A stretch of 18,964 nt of DNA from Pavlovales sp. CCMP2436 (GCA_026770615.1 MU631610.1:112934-131897), one strand, 5' to 3'. Counted from the stretch's first letter, positions 9,579-17,508 are shown. Notes: a model not told the origin generated them from the sequence alone. Made by a program: numbers and translations.

Positions 9579-10829
9579 GAAGCCGGAAATTAAGACTGAC
9601 GAAACAAAACGGCGAGGGGAGAGGAGGGGGAAGGTGAGAGCGAGGGTGTGGGAGTGGTGGAGATGGGAACGGTGGCAGCGGCAGCCGCAGCAGCTCGAGA
9701 GAAGGAGAGGGCAAGCTGTGGAAAAAGTCGAACATGGGCGGCTGGGACGACGACGACAGCGGCACATGGAGGGCGGCGGCGGCGGCGACAATGTGGCAAG
9801 GACATCGGCGTGTCCGGCAACTCAACGATAAGCTTTTTTTCAGTGATGGTCATGAAGCTCATGCGCAGCTCAAGACCTGCTGGAACGGCGGATTCACTTG
9901 CGAAAGTGACGTCGTTATGAACCGACGACGACGAAAGGACTCGAGAGGAATAAATTATATGAGCAGTTATGTCGATCGTTGACCGATCAATTGCGTACAG
10001 GGTGAGTATCCGTGTGCTCGGGGTGGATCCCTGAATCTGAGTGTTTTCAACGCTCACTTTCCAGTGCGATCCTCCCCGGGACGGACGTTTAACCAGAAAC
10101 TTACACGCAGGTGTTGTCACTGCAGGTGTTGCCAACGATTAAACGCGAAAACATGTCAAATCTCTGCGGGAGACTCAGCCGGCTATCAGGGCGCGGAAAA
10201 TTTGTGGAGCCGCTTCCTTTTAAGGGCCCCCTTGAATTTCAATCTCCGCTCATTGCACCGACCCGCCAACTGCTCACTGGCGCCGCGCACTGTCTGGGGT
10301 GAACACATTTTTTAAGTTGGGATATTTCTTAGATGAATCTGCATGCAGCCAATAAGCGATTTTCAGCATTGTCGCGTAAGCCTTTTGTCGCGTGAATCGT
10401 TGCCGCGTTGCGAGAGTAACCCGTAGACACCTGTAGGGTGTAGGCAGCCACGCTCGAGGTGCGTGTCTCGTGGCTGCCCTCGCCATGGATTGCTGGTATC
10501 TTTATGCTAAAAAATAAAGTCTTACGTGCGTGCATCTAGTTACTCAACGTCTTGTCGTGGCGATAAACCTCTCTAGAGTTAAGAATCCGCGAAATTAAGT
10601 TAAGTAAACATAATTAATAATATTTAATACTAATATTTATTATTATAATAATTAAATCTACGTATGTAAATACGGCCCCAGCTTCACTGCGCGTGAGCCC
10701 ACGGCCCCGGAGGAAGGACACTAGCCGGCGCGCATCGCCGATGGACGACCCTCGGGGAGCGAGAGCCCAGGAGACAGGAACAGCCCTCAGCTCCAGAGTC
10801 AGCGGCCCTGCTCGACACACGGCAGGCAC
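9579..10829. other. Intergenic stretch between the retroelement and the KAS II gene
   Basis: No secure gene. Open frames at 9734-9982 (+) and 9590-10135 (-) overlap each other and are dominated by low-complexity GC triplets at 9600-9790. Neither has a domain I recognise. The stretch includes one copy of a dispersed repeat (10003-10116) and an AT-rich zone at 10590-10680 (TAATAATATTTAATACTAAT and similar). The last 150 bp before 10829 lie immediately 3' of the KAS II stop codon and would include its 3' untranslated region. No clear polyadenylation signal could be chosen. Confidence 0.5.
10003..10116 (+). repeat. Dispersed repeat, copy 1 (related to 18397-18509)
   Basis: About 115 bp that aligns in the same orientation with 18397-18509. 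Shared blocks include GTATCCGTGTGCTC, GAGTGTTT, CAACGCT, CCAGTG, GGGACGGACGT and TTACAC, with roughly three quarters of bases matching by eye. The repeat has no coding assignment and could be part of a MITE or other element. Confidence 0.7.
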
Positions 10830-13034
10830 TTACGCCATCGCGTCGATCTGCCGGAAGACGAGCGCGGCATTGTGGCCGCCGAAGCCGAGGTTGTCGCTCA
10901 CCGCCACCCGCTTGCCCGTTGGCAGCTTGTGCGCGACGTTTGCGCAGTAGTTGAGGTCGCAGTCGGCGTCGAGCGTCTCGTAGTTGATCGTGGGCGGGAT
11001 GTCACCCGTCTTGAGCGCCAGCGCGCAGATCGCCGCCTCGATCCCGCCCGCCGCGCCGAGCGTGTGCCCGATCATCGACTTGGTGGAGGAGATGAGCAGC
11101 TCGGAGGCGGCCGGCCCCCACACTCGCTTGTACGCCATGGTCTCGAACCTGTCGTTGTACGCGGTGGAGGTGCCGTGCGCGTTGACGTAGCCCACGTCGG
11201 CGGGGTCCACCTTGGCGTCGGCCAGCGCCTGTTGCAGGCAGCGGAAAAGCCCCTGCCCCTCGGGGTGCGGCGTGGTGATGTGGTGCGCGTCGCACGTGGC
11301 CGCATAGCCCGCCAGCTCGCACAGCACTTTGTCGGCGGCGCCACGCTTCAAGGCGTGCTCGAGCGTCTCGAGCACAATCACTCCGCTGCCCTCTCCCATC
11401 ACGAACCCCGAGCGGGCCGCATCGAACGGACGCGAGGCGGAGGCCGGGTCGTCGTTCCGGTCGGCTGCCATGGCCTTCATCGCGCAGAAGCCGGCGTAGC
11501 TGAGCGGCGTGATGGCCGCCTCCGCACCGCCGCAGAGTATCCTGTTGCAATATGATATGATATTATGCAGATGATCCTGTTGTATGCATCGTATAATATC
11601 ATATCGTTTCATACTGTGAGTGACTGTTATATGAATCACCCTTGTATGAATGTATGGTTTGCAATTCACAAAATATAATAAGATTCCTTTTTACACATCT
11701 GCCGCGCCGTACTGCAACGAGAAAGAACAAGCGTCTGGTTTCGCAAGTGCATGGATTGTATCATATGTAATCTGCTTGTTACCCCCCCCCACACACACAC
11801 AAACACCACACACACACACACACACGCAGCATAACGCCTTACACGTCTGCCTCTCCCCCCCCCCCACCCACACACACACGCAGCATAGCGCCTTACACGT
11901 CTGCCTCTCCATACTGCAGCGCGCGCAGTGCCTGCCCGATCGCGTGCGAGCCCGCGGCGCAGGCAGAGACGACTCCAAAGTTGGGCCCCTCGCAGCCGAG
12001 CTCGATGCCGATGACGCCGGAGACAGTGTTGCCCAGCAGGCCGGGGATGGTGAAGGGCGAGACGCGCTTGGGTCCCTTGGCCGTCAATTTGTTCACCTCG
12101 TCCTCGAACGTGCCCATCCCGCCAAACGCCGAGCCCACCATCACGCCCACGCGGGAGCGGTCGCATGCGGCGAGATCCAACCCCGCGTGCTCTACTGCCA
12201 TGCGCGCGGCCGCAAGCCCAAAGTGAGTGTACCTGCGGCGGGAGGGGGGGTGGGAGGGGCTCAGTGATGCACTAGAGCCCTTTCGGAGGATTCGGGGTTG
12301 GGATTTAGGGCAGAGGTTAGGGATGGGGTCGAGGGTTAGGGGTTGGGCGGGGGGGGGGGTTAAGGTTTAGAGTGGTGCGCGTCCTTACCGGTCGTTCTGC
12401 TTGACCGACTTTTGGCTGTCGAAGTAGTCGCCCGCCTGCAGACACACAGGAATATCAACACACAGGGACATCAACACACAGGCACATCAACACACAGGCA
12501 CATCAAAGCACAGACACATCAACGCACAGGCACATCAACACACAGGCACATCAACACACAGGCACATCAACACGCAGGGACATCAACTCGTGAGCGCCGC
12601 AAGGAGTACGCATCATACAGAACGACAAAGGCACGCAGCAGGCAATGTGTGACGCAGCGCTCAGACCAGCACAACTTCCAGGATTGTCAGCTTGAATCCC
12701 TATCAGTAATATAGAACGAGCGCTGCGGCAGTACAGGCAGTACAGGGGAAGGGCCTCTTGCCTGGAACCACACGCCCACCTCGCCGCCAATCTTCGTCGC
12801 GTAGGCAGACGCGTCGAAATGGCTCACAGTCGCAACACCGCTCTTGCCCTCGAGCAGCGACGCCCAGCAGCCGTCGCCGTGGCCCAGCGAGGTGATGATG
12901 CCCACGCCGCTCACCACGATCACGGGCTTCTCCGCCATGAGCACGCCCGCGCGCCGCAGCGTGGAGTGGGCGCGCGAGGGCGCCGCGGTCGCCACGCTGG
13001 CGACCGCCGAGAGCGATAGCAGTGTGGAGAGCAT
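10830..13034 (-). CDS. Plastid 3-oxoacyl-[acyl-carrier-protein] synthase II (KAS II, FabF-type), four exons
   Basis: The enzyme condenses malonyl-ACP with acyl-ACP in plastid type II fatty-acid synthesis. Exons: 13034-12762, 12435-12389, 12232-11897 and 11541-10830, giving 455 residues with consistent phases. Residues 1-17 (MLSTLLSLSAVASVATA) look like an ER signal peptide. The following Ser/Arg-rich stretch looks like a transit peptide, as expected for a complex plastid. The mature enzyme begins near VIVVSGVGIITSLG (about 38). The catalytic triad is Cys198 in VSACAAGSH, His341 in VNAHGTSTAYND and His378 in STKSMIGHTLGAAGG, with Lys373. Spacing matches bacterial FabF (163/303/340). GFGGHNAALVF closes the protein before TAA at 10832-10830. 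Introns 2 and 3 use GT-AG. Intron 1 best fits a GC donor (CAG/GCAAGA); a GT donor nine codons earlier in the same phase would give a shorter protein. Divergent from the gene at 13530. Confidence 0.94.
11542..11896 (-). other. KAS II intron 3 with duplicated splice-site neighbourhoods and CA microsatellites
   Basis: The intron runs from GTAAGG (11896 downward) to CAACAG (11542). CA dinucleotide tracts lie at about 11788-11825 and 11868-11878, with poly-C runs beside them. The exon 3 end plus donor is repeated 54 bp into the intron: 11825-11856 against 11879-11910, one mismatch. The acceptor word CAACAGGAT also recurs 35 bp inside (complement at 11539-11547 and 11574-11582). A 13-bp inverted repeat (11554-11566 and 11593-11605) lies near the acceptor. 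Using the duplicate donor would bring in an immediate TAA, so only the outer sites give an intact enzyme. Confidence 0.75.
12233..12388 (-). other. KAS II intron 2, G-rich with telomere-like words
   Basis: A 156-bp GT-AG intron (donor GTAAGG at 12388 downward, acceptor CCGCAG). The plus strand of this intron is a run of degenerate TTTAGGG/TTAGGG/GGGTTGGG words (about 12285-12370) including an 11-G stretch. It could fold as a G-quadruplex on the non-transcribed-RNA strand. The pre-mRNA would carry the C-rich complement. Confidence 0.75.
12441..12587 (+). repeat. 16-bp minisatellite (unit CAACACACAGGCACAT, about 9 copies)
   Basis: Tandem units with occasional substitutions (AAAGCACAGACAC, AACGCACAGG, AACACGCAGGG) occupy the KAS II intron 1 close to its acceptor. 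The array gives open frames of Thr/His/Gln repeats that are not genes. Confidence 0.9.
12688..12712 (-). repeat. 25-bp dispersed word, copy in KAS II intron 1
   Basis: The minus strand reads ATATTACTGATAGGGATTC followed by AAGCTG, identical over 25 bp to the plus strand at 15182-15206. Flanking sequence differs on both sides. Confidence 0.85.
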
Positions 13035-13529
13035 GTCCCTCTGTCCTTCTGTCCCTCCGACGCGCACTGTCCCCCTTAAGCACCGCGTAATGACGTGCGG
13101 AGAATCGCGGGTGCAATTTAAATATTTTCCCGACCGGCGACAAACACTTTTGACATGCCTCACTTCAGCCGTCGGAGTACATGCGCCATGCCCCTACGCC
13201 CCAAAGGGCCAACGGGGGCTTCAAGTGTGCGGGGGAGCGTGCAAAAAACTATTACAAGAAGGAGACAGGCCGCGCCTCTTCCGGTGAGGCTGGCTTCCAC
13301 CTTGCCCTGCGCGCGCGGCAACCGTGCTCGGGCGCGCGCCACCCGGCTGGCCAGCCCCTCGCCCGTGGACGGGCCAGGTCGGTGGCTGAATCTTGTCGCT
13401 GTTTCAAAAAATCGTTACATTTAACTGTTTTTTTGCACGCTGCAGGCTGCAGCTCGGGCTCGGCAGCTGCTTGCTCGCGCCGTGCCGCTCGTCACCCGCT
13501 TGCATCTACTCCGCCGAGCTCGGACGGCG
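13035..13529. promoter_or_regulatory. Intergenic region between two divergent genes, probable shared promoter
   Basis: The KAS II start codon (13034, minus) and the start of the unknown gene (13530, plus) face away from each other with 495 bp between. No TATA box was convincing. A pyrimidine tract followed by CTGCAG at about 13428-13445 looks like a splice acceptor. The plus-strand gene may therefore have an upstream non-coding or short coding exon, and in that case the frame is open from 13446. The function is inferred from gene arrangement only. Confidence 0.45.
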
Positions 13530-14749
13530 ATGGTGCTCTCGCATTCACCGTGGATCCTCGAGCCGGTCAAGCGCGCGTACACGTTGCCTGGCAGCGACGG
13601 GCGCGCGCTGATGGCGAGCACGCGCGTGCGCGTGGCGCGGCGGCATCAGCAGGCGCGGCGGCCGACCTCAGACGCGCTGTCAAGTGCGCCCGCACGCGCG
13701 CGCGAGTTCTGCATTACGCCAGCACTTGCTAAGACCATGCCAACGACCGTCGCGCCGGGTACCGTGTCTACGTACGAGTCGCTCGGGTTGGCCGGGCGCC
13801 ACGCCAACCCGCGGCCGCACACGGCGGGTGGCTCCAACCTGCCCCATGGGCTGCGCGCTGCGCCGATATCGTACCTGCAGCCGCACGTAAACACGCATGA
13901 GTTCCGCACTGGCGCTTCACGTGACACTGTCTCGCGTCGCGTGACCACGCCCACCACCAACCGCAAGCGCGCCGATCTCTTCGACACGGCGCACCGCTGG
14001 GGGAGCAGCGGTGTCGCGCTCCGCCCGTCCGCGCCGCTGGCCGCGCCGCAGCAGCTCGACCTGGACTACAGCTCCGTCTGCCATACCGGCGGTCACTGGT
14101 TCGACGAGCAGCGGCCGCAGACGGTGCCGGGCAAGACGTACCAGCTCATCCACGAGGCGGGCATGACGCGAGTGCTGCTTGAAGACCTCGTGCCTGCTCT
14201 CTGGGGCGACCCCAAGGAGACGGCCCGGCGGTCTACCGTCTGCCAGTCCGGCGAGCCCGGCATCGCCCTCTTCAGGCGCACGTGGGACGCCACCTACGGC
14301 GGCAGGTGCCCCGCCCGCCCGCCCTCGCCGCCGTTACCAAGTTTATTGTTTATTTTCGAGCTCCTAAATCCTTTTCCGGAGCTTGGGGGCCTGGGACACG
14401 CTCCACGGAGAAGCGCGACTGTGTGCTCGGCTGGCTCGGAGGGCTTATTGATGCCCCCCTCCCCCCCTTTCCCCCCCCTCTTCTTTAAAGGCAAGGAATG
14501 CCGTCGACTCTGCTCTCGGAGACGGCCGAGCAGACGCAGCACAAAGACTATCGCGAAGCCACAATGTTCGACGGAGGGCTCGCGTTCACAGCGTCGCGCA
14601 CACTTCGTGAGCGCTCCGCAGCGCTGAACTCCAACTCGCCGCCGCGTTCACAGTCGGCGGTGGGCAACTACAGCCCGCACTCACCCCTCGCGCTGACCGT
14701 GATGGCAAGCGCCCTCAGCCCGCAGTCGGCGGAGGCTGTGGGCGCGTAG
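13530..14749 (+). CDS. Two-exon gene of unknown function
   Basis: Exon 1 runs 13530-14305 and exon 2 14491-14749, joined across a 185-bp GT-AG intron (AG/GTGCCC ... TTTAAAG/GC) that keeps the frame. The product is 344 residues ending in TAG 14747-14749. It is rich in Arg, Ala, Ser, Thr, Pro and His, with no signal peptide, membrane segment or domain I recognise. The middle and second half are more conserved-looking, with aromatic and polar patches such as CHTGGHWFDEQRPQTVPGK and FRRTWDATYGG. The N-terminal part is Arg-rich, and an internal ATG at 13737 after a purine-rich AAGACC is an alternative start. Coding status rests on the long GC-rich open frame and on an intron that rejoins it precisely. 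It is divergent from KAS II. I do not assign a function. Confidence 0.68.
14306..14490 (+). other. Intron of the unknown gene
   Basis: The intron has donor AG/GTGCCC, a pyrimidine-rich 3' half with long C runs (14456-14480) and acceptor CTTTAAAG. Splicing takes the last two bases of exon 1 (AG) and the first base of exon 2 (G) to make an Arg codon. Read-through would add unrelated residues from another frame. Confidence 0.7.
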
Positions 14750-15242
14750 GCGCATAGGACGGTAGGTCGAGACAACGCGCGTGCACGGCGCTTTCGTTTG
14801 TTTTTCTGGCGATAATTTTAGATATGATGAGTTAATCATCATCACCCGGGTCAGATATAACTTATAATTTATGTGACGCGTTTCATAAAAATTTATATAT
14901 TTTAATATTTTCGTAAATACAGTTAGCGTGGGGTGAACTCAGTATTGGATTGCCTGGCAGGTTACGCTGCTACCGCCGCCCCTCCACCGCGACAATCCGG
15001 GCGGGTCCGTTGTACAGCTTTATTTATGTGGAAATTGAGGCAGCACGGCTCGGGCTCGTGGCCGCCCAATTCTCTCCAAGCCCAACAGCTCTAGAACTGC
15101 GGTCAACGCGTGAAGGGCCGCAGCTGACGCTGGACCGCCGGCGCGAGCGCAAGCCTGCAGCGCCAGCGGTGAATTTTTTGCATATTACTGATAGGGATTC
15201 AAGCTGGCTTCTGACTGCCCTGAAAGTTGTGCTTAATATACT
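14750..15242. other. Downstream region of the unknown gene and left flank of the inverted-repeat unit
   Basis: The first 200 bases are AT-rich (14810-14930) and are probably the 3' untranslated and termination region of the unknown gene. 14960-15170 is GC-rich with no supported gene. The 25-bp dispersed word lies at 15182-15206. CTTAA at 15232-15236 precedes the inverted-repeat unit and recurs at 17177-17181 on its other side. Confidence 0.5.
15182..15206 (+). repeat. 25-bp dispersed word, second copy
   Basis: Identical over 25 bp to the reverse complement of 12688-12712. It lies 36 bp before the left 420-bp inverted element. Confidence 0.85.
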
Positions 15243-15662
15243 GGGTCGAAATCCAAATTAGTGGCCAGTCCGGGGGAATATTGCGAAAAAGTCCGGTGAA
15301 ATTCCTTCGGAGTAACTCACGAACCGGGTTGGGCACAGGGGAGTTAGATGCAGATTCGTGAATAGGGCGGCGCCCCATTCACGAATCTGCATCTAACTCC
15401 TCTATGCCCCATCGGGAACCATGACATTCTTATCGCTTCCGAGCGCTGAGAATCGGAAATGTTAGTTACCTTTAGCATGTTGTCGACCCCATATGCACTC
15501 GAGAGGCACGCGAGGTGGGCTACGACCGTCGAGAAGGGCTCTATTTGACAACAGCTATTGGTACTTAGCGCGCAGGGGCGAAGAATGTCTACTACTTCGT
15601 CCCGCCCACAACTTTTCCCCCTCCCCGGTGCGGAATCGCGCCACTAATTCGGATTTCGACCC
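15243..15662 (+). repeat. MITE-like element, left copy (420 bp)
   Basis: It begins GGGTCGAAATCCAAATTAGT and ends with the complement of GGGTCGAAATCCGAATTAGT, so each copy has terminal inverted repeats of about 20 bp. A perfect 23-bp inverted repeat with a 13-base loop lies inside (15341-15363 and 15377-15399). There is no coding capacity. A small frame at 15493-15675 is also open in the other copy because the copies are nearly identical. Confidence 0.9.
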
Positions 15663-15847
15663 AACTGTACATTAATTACTTGAGGGGACTCTGGCTGTCG
15701 AGATCTGAAATCATGTCTAATTGATGAGCTGATCCTAGCACTTACTGTAGACGCAGGCTCCAAGCCCGACGCGCTATGCGCAGAATCCACTTGTTGCAGC
15801 AATTGCTGTAACAAATGACATGCGGCCCGAATGGGTCGTCAGCGTGT

Positions 15848-16276
15848 TCACGCCGCCTCGTCCTCCGTGTTCACGGAGTCGGCCTCGCACGCGTGGCAGG
15901 GACTGCGGGGGATATGGGGCGGGTTTAGCGCCACGAGGTAGACTGGCTCGGTGGTTTTCTTGCCCCTGCTCGCGTCGTCGTTGGTCTTGACGTCGGCAGG
16001 TTCCAAGTCCGCCTCTTCGGGCACCGGGTCTTTGCGGCGCTTGACTGCGGATTGTAAGTTGCCCTTGCTCCTGTCGTCGTGAGTCTTGGTGTTGACAGGT
16101 TCGGCCGCCTCGTGGGTCTTGACGTCGGCAGGTTCCGCCACTTCGGACAGCTCGCGGCGCGCGTCGGAGCTCAGGAGCTGTTGCTGGTCGTTGGAGGCGA
16201 GGAAGCAGAGGATGGTGCCACAGAAGAAGAGAATGGCGCTAGAAGATGCGAGGCCGCGCTTGCTGAAGGTCGGCAT
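15848..16276 (-). CDS. Small membrane-anchored or secreted protein of unknown function
   Basis: From ATG at 16276 to TGA at 15848-15850, this encodes 142 residues. After a short basic start (MPTFSKRGL), residues about 10-27 (SSSAILFFCGTILCFLAS) form a hydrophobic segment that could be a signal anchor or signal peptide. The rest is very polar. A repeated EPADVKTHE / EPVNTKTHD / EPADVKTND motif appears three times with Lys/Asp-rich spacers, and CHACEAD lies near the end. The layout resembles a type II membrane protein's cytoplasmic tip, anchor and stem, so this may be only the first exon of a larger gene. The open frame extends upstream to 16495, but that part is antisense to a zinc finger and is unlikely to be coding. 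It lies between the two inverted 420-bp elements. Confidence 0.45.
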   Translation of the reverse strand: MPTFSKRGLASSSAILFFCGTILCFLASNDQQQLLSSDARRELSEVAEPADVKTHEAAEPVNTKTHDDRSKGNLQSAVKRRKDPVPEEADLEPADVKTNDDASRGKKTTEPVYLVALNPPHIPRSPCHACEADSVNTEDEAA

Positions 16277-16372
16277 GTTGCACTCGGGCAAGGAGCCGCT
16301 GTAGTTTGCGCGTGTGCAAGTTCCCTTCGGACGTGGACGGCGCCGTGGTTCGAGAGTGTTTTTTAAATAGAG

Positions 16373-16489
16373 ATGTTCCGGATGTCGGTCATACAGTACG
16401 CGTGCGACGAGCCGGGCTGCAACTTCAGGACCACGACGGCGAACAAGCTCACGGGGCACAAGCGCACGCACAGCGGTACGCTCTCGTGA
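16373..16489 (+). CDS. Orphan C2H2 zinc-finger exon or mini-gene
   Basis: The frame encodes 38 residues with one textbook C2H2 finger: YACDEPGC, then FRTTTANKLTGHKRTH, with spacing C-x4-C-x12-H-x3-H and SG in the linker position. It would bind DNA if expressed. ATGs lie at 16373 and 16382. TTTTTTAAATAG just upstream looks like a splice acceptor, and CACAGCG/GTACGC after the finger looks like a donor. It may therefore be one exon of a multi-finger protein rather than a complete gene; without splicing it ends at TGA 16487-16489. No neighbouring finger was found in the window. It may be a captured fragment inside the inverted-repeat unit. Confidence 0.6.
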   Translation: MFRMSVIQYACDEPGCNFRTTTANKLTGHKRTHSGTLS

Positions 16490-16749
16490 GGCCACGCCCG
16501 ATAGCAGCCTGGACCAAACTCAAGCCAGAGTTGTGTTGGATGTCATTCAATTTCACATTAATTACATATCTTAGTTCAGACAAAACAAGGCAGGAAGAAT
16601 CTAGCGCTAGATAACTGCAGCGCACATGCATGGCCCAGACGAAATAACAGCGCTGCAACGAAAGAGCCACGCACTCATATTTACAGTTACTTAACTAGTT
16701 GCATAGTTATACGCTTGCAGCAATCAATTTTCAACAGCAATAGACAGCA

Positions 16750-17169
16750 GGGTCGAAATCCGAATTAATGGCGCGATTCCGCACTAGGGAGGGGGAAAAG
16801 TTGTGGGTGGGACGAAGTAGTAGACATTCTTCGCCCCTGCGCGCTAAGTACCAATAGCTGTTGTCAAATAGAGCCCTTCTCGACGGTCGTAGCCCACCTC
16901 GCGTGCCTCTCGAGTGCATATGGGGTCGACAACATGCTAAAGGTAACTAACATTTCCGATTCTCAGCGCTCGGAAGCGATAAGAATGTCATGGTTCCCGA
17001 TGGGGCATAGAGGAGTTAGATGCAGATTCGTGAATGGGGCGCCGCCCTATTCACGAATCTGCATCTAACTCCCCTGTGCCCAACCCGGTTCGTGAGTTAC
17101 TCCGAAGGAATTTCACCGGACTTTTTCGCAATATTCCCCCGGACTGGCCACTAATTTGGATTTCGACCC
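16750..17169 (-). repeat. MITE-like element, right copy (420 bp, inverted)
   Basis: Reverse complement of 15243-15662, with about four substitutions, all in the last 70 bases of the element nearest the interior. The internal 23-bp hairpin is retained. No independent target duplication could be recognised around this copy. Confidence 0.9.
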
Positions 17170-17343
17170 AGTATGTCTTAACGTGTGCATGTGTATAATT
17201 TAGACAGCAGACCCTTCTGGTCCTCATATGAGTTACATGAAATAGATCAATTGTTATATTTGTGTGCCTTGAGGACTCCATCCGGACTACGATTGTCAAT
17301 CGGTGCCACAACGACCTGCGCCACAACCAGCGCCTCCGATGAA

Positions 17344-17508
17344 CTATATATAATTGCCAGCGGGAGTCGACCGCGTCCTCGTAGGCCCGCCGCCCGGCCC
17401 AAGCAGGCCGGCGAGGAGGCGACCGACCGCGTCGTCGATACGAGAGAGGCGATCTTCCATGCGGGCCTGGTGAGTGACGAGCTTGCCCACGCGCTCCTCG
17501 ATACGCGC
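17344..17508 (-). CDS. Probable terminal exon with coiled-coil sequence
   Basis: On the minus strand a pyrimidine-rich tract ending CTCCCAG (just above 17508) precedes an open stretch in phase 0. It encodes 54 residues and stops at TAG 17344-17346. Its first half contains two similar blocks, [14 protein letters not shown] (the Q lies in the putative intron) and [19 protein letters not shown], with hydrophobic residues at heptad-like spacing, suggesting a short coiled coil. A Gly/Pro/Arg tail follows. The proposed intron upstream contains a C-rich tract and the AT microsatellite. It could belong with the exon at 18028-18197, but the linking exons were not established. No family recognised. Confidence 0.35.
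   Translation of the reverse strand, partial: ARIEERVGKLVTHQARMEDRLSRIDDAVGRLLAGLLGPGGGPTRTRSTPAGNYI

Larger units (their letters stand above)
12436..12761 (-). other. KAS II intron 1, GC donor candidate, carrying a 16-bp minisatellite
   Basis: The intron separates codons 91 and 92. Its best donor is GCAAGA after an exon ending CAG, and its acceptor is TCTGCAG. At 12441-12587 it contains about nine copies of a 16-bp unit (CAACACACAGGCACAT). It also holds a 25-bp word shared with 15182-15206. Confidence 0.7.
15243..17169. mobile_element. Composite unit: two 420-bp inverted elements enclosing 1,087 bp of gene-like sequence
   Basis: The copies at 15243-15662 and 16750-17169 are each exactly 420 bp, inverted to each other and different at only about four positions by eye. 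The symmetry extends five bases further out (ATACT before, AGTAT after). CTTAA occurs on both outer sides in the same orientation (15232-15236 and 17177-17181) as a possible target duplication for the whole unit. The interior holds a membrane-anchored ORF (-) and a zinc-finger exon (+). Either two MITEs inserted nearby in opposite orientation, or the unit moves as one foldback-type transposon. The sequence alone does not decide. Confidence 0.75.

Noticed and set aside
9590..10135. 181-codon open frame on the minus strand
   Set aside because: Half is low-complexity Ala/Pro/Ser from GC triplets, there is no recognisable domain, and it overlaps a competing plus-strand frame and a dispersed repeat.
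10872..11555. 227-codon open frame on the plus strand across KAS II exon 4
   Set aside because: GC-rich antisense shadow of a gene with clear catalytic residues on the other strand.
12441..12587. CRISPR-like array
   Set aside because: The units are 16 bp, directly adjacent with no unique spacers, inside an intron. It is a minisatellite. The 38-bp array at 18875 likewise has no spacers.
10830..13034. A bacterial fabF contaminant
   Set aside because: The gene is split by at least three introns and has an N-terminal targeting sequence, so it is a eukaryotic nuclear gene.
15493..15675. 60-codon frame present in both 420-bp elements
   Set aside because: Shared only because the copies are nearly identical. 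No start context or domain, and substitutions between copies do not favour silent sites clearly enough.
15232..17181. piggyBac origin for the 420-bp inverted unit, based on TTAA at both outer sides
   Set aside because: The TTAA words are not adjacent to the conserved ends (six to eight bases away), and the ends do not begin with the CCC typical of piggyBac. The CTTAA repeat is noted only as a possible target duplication.
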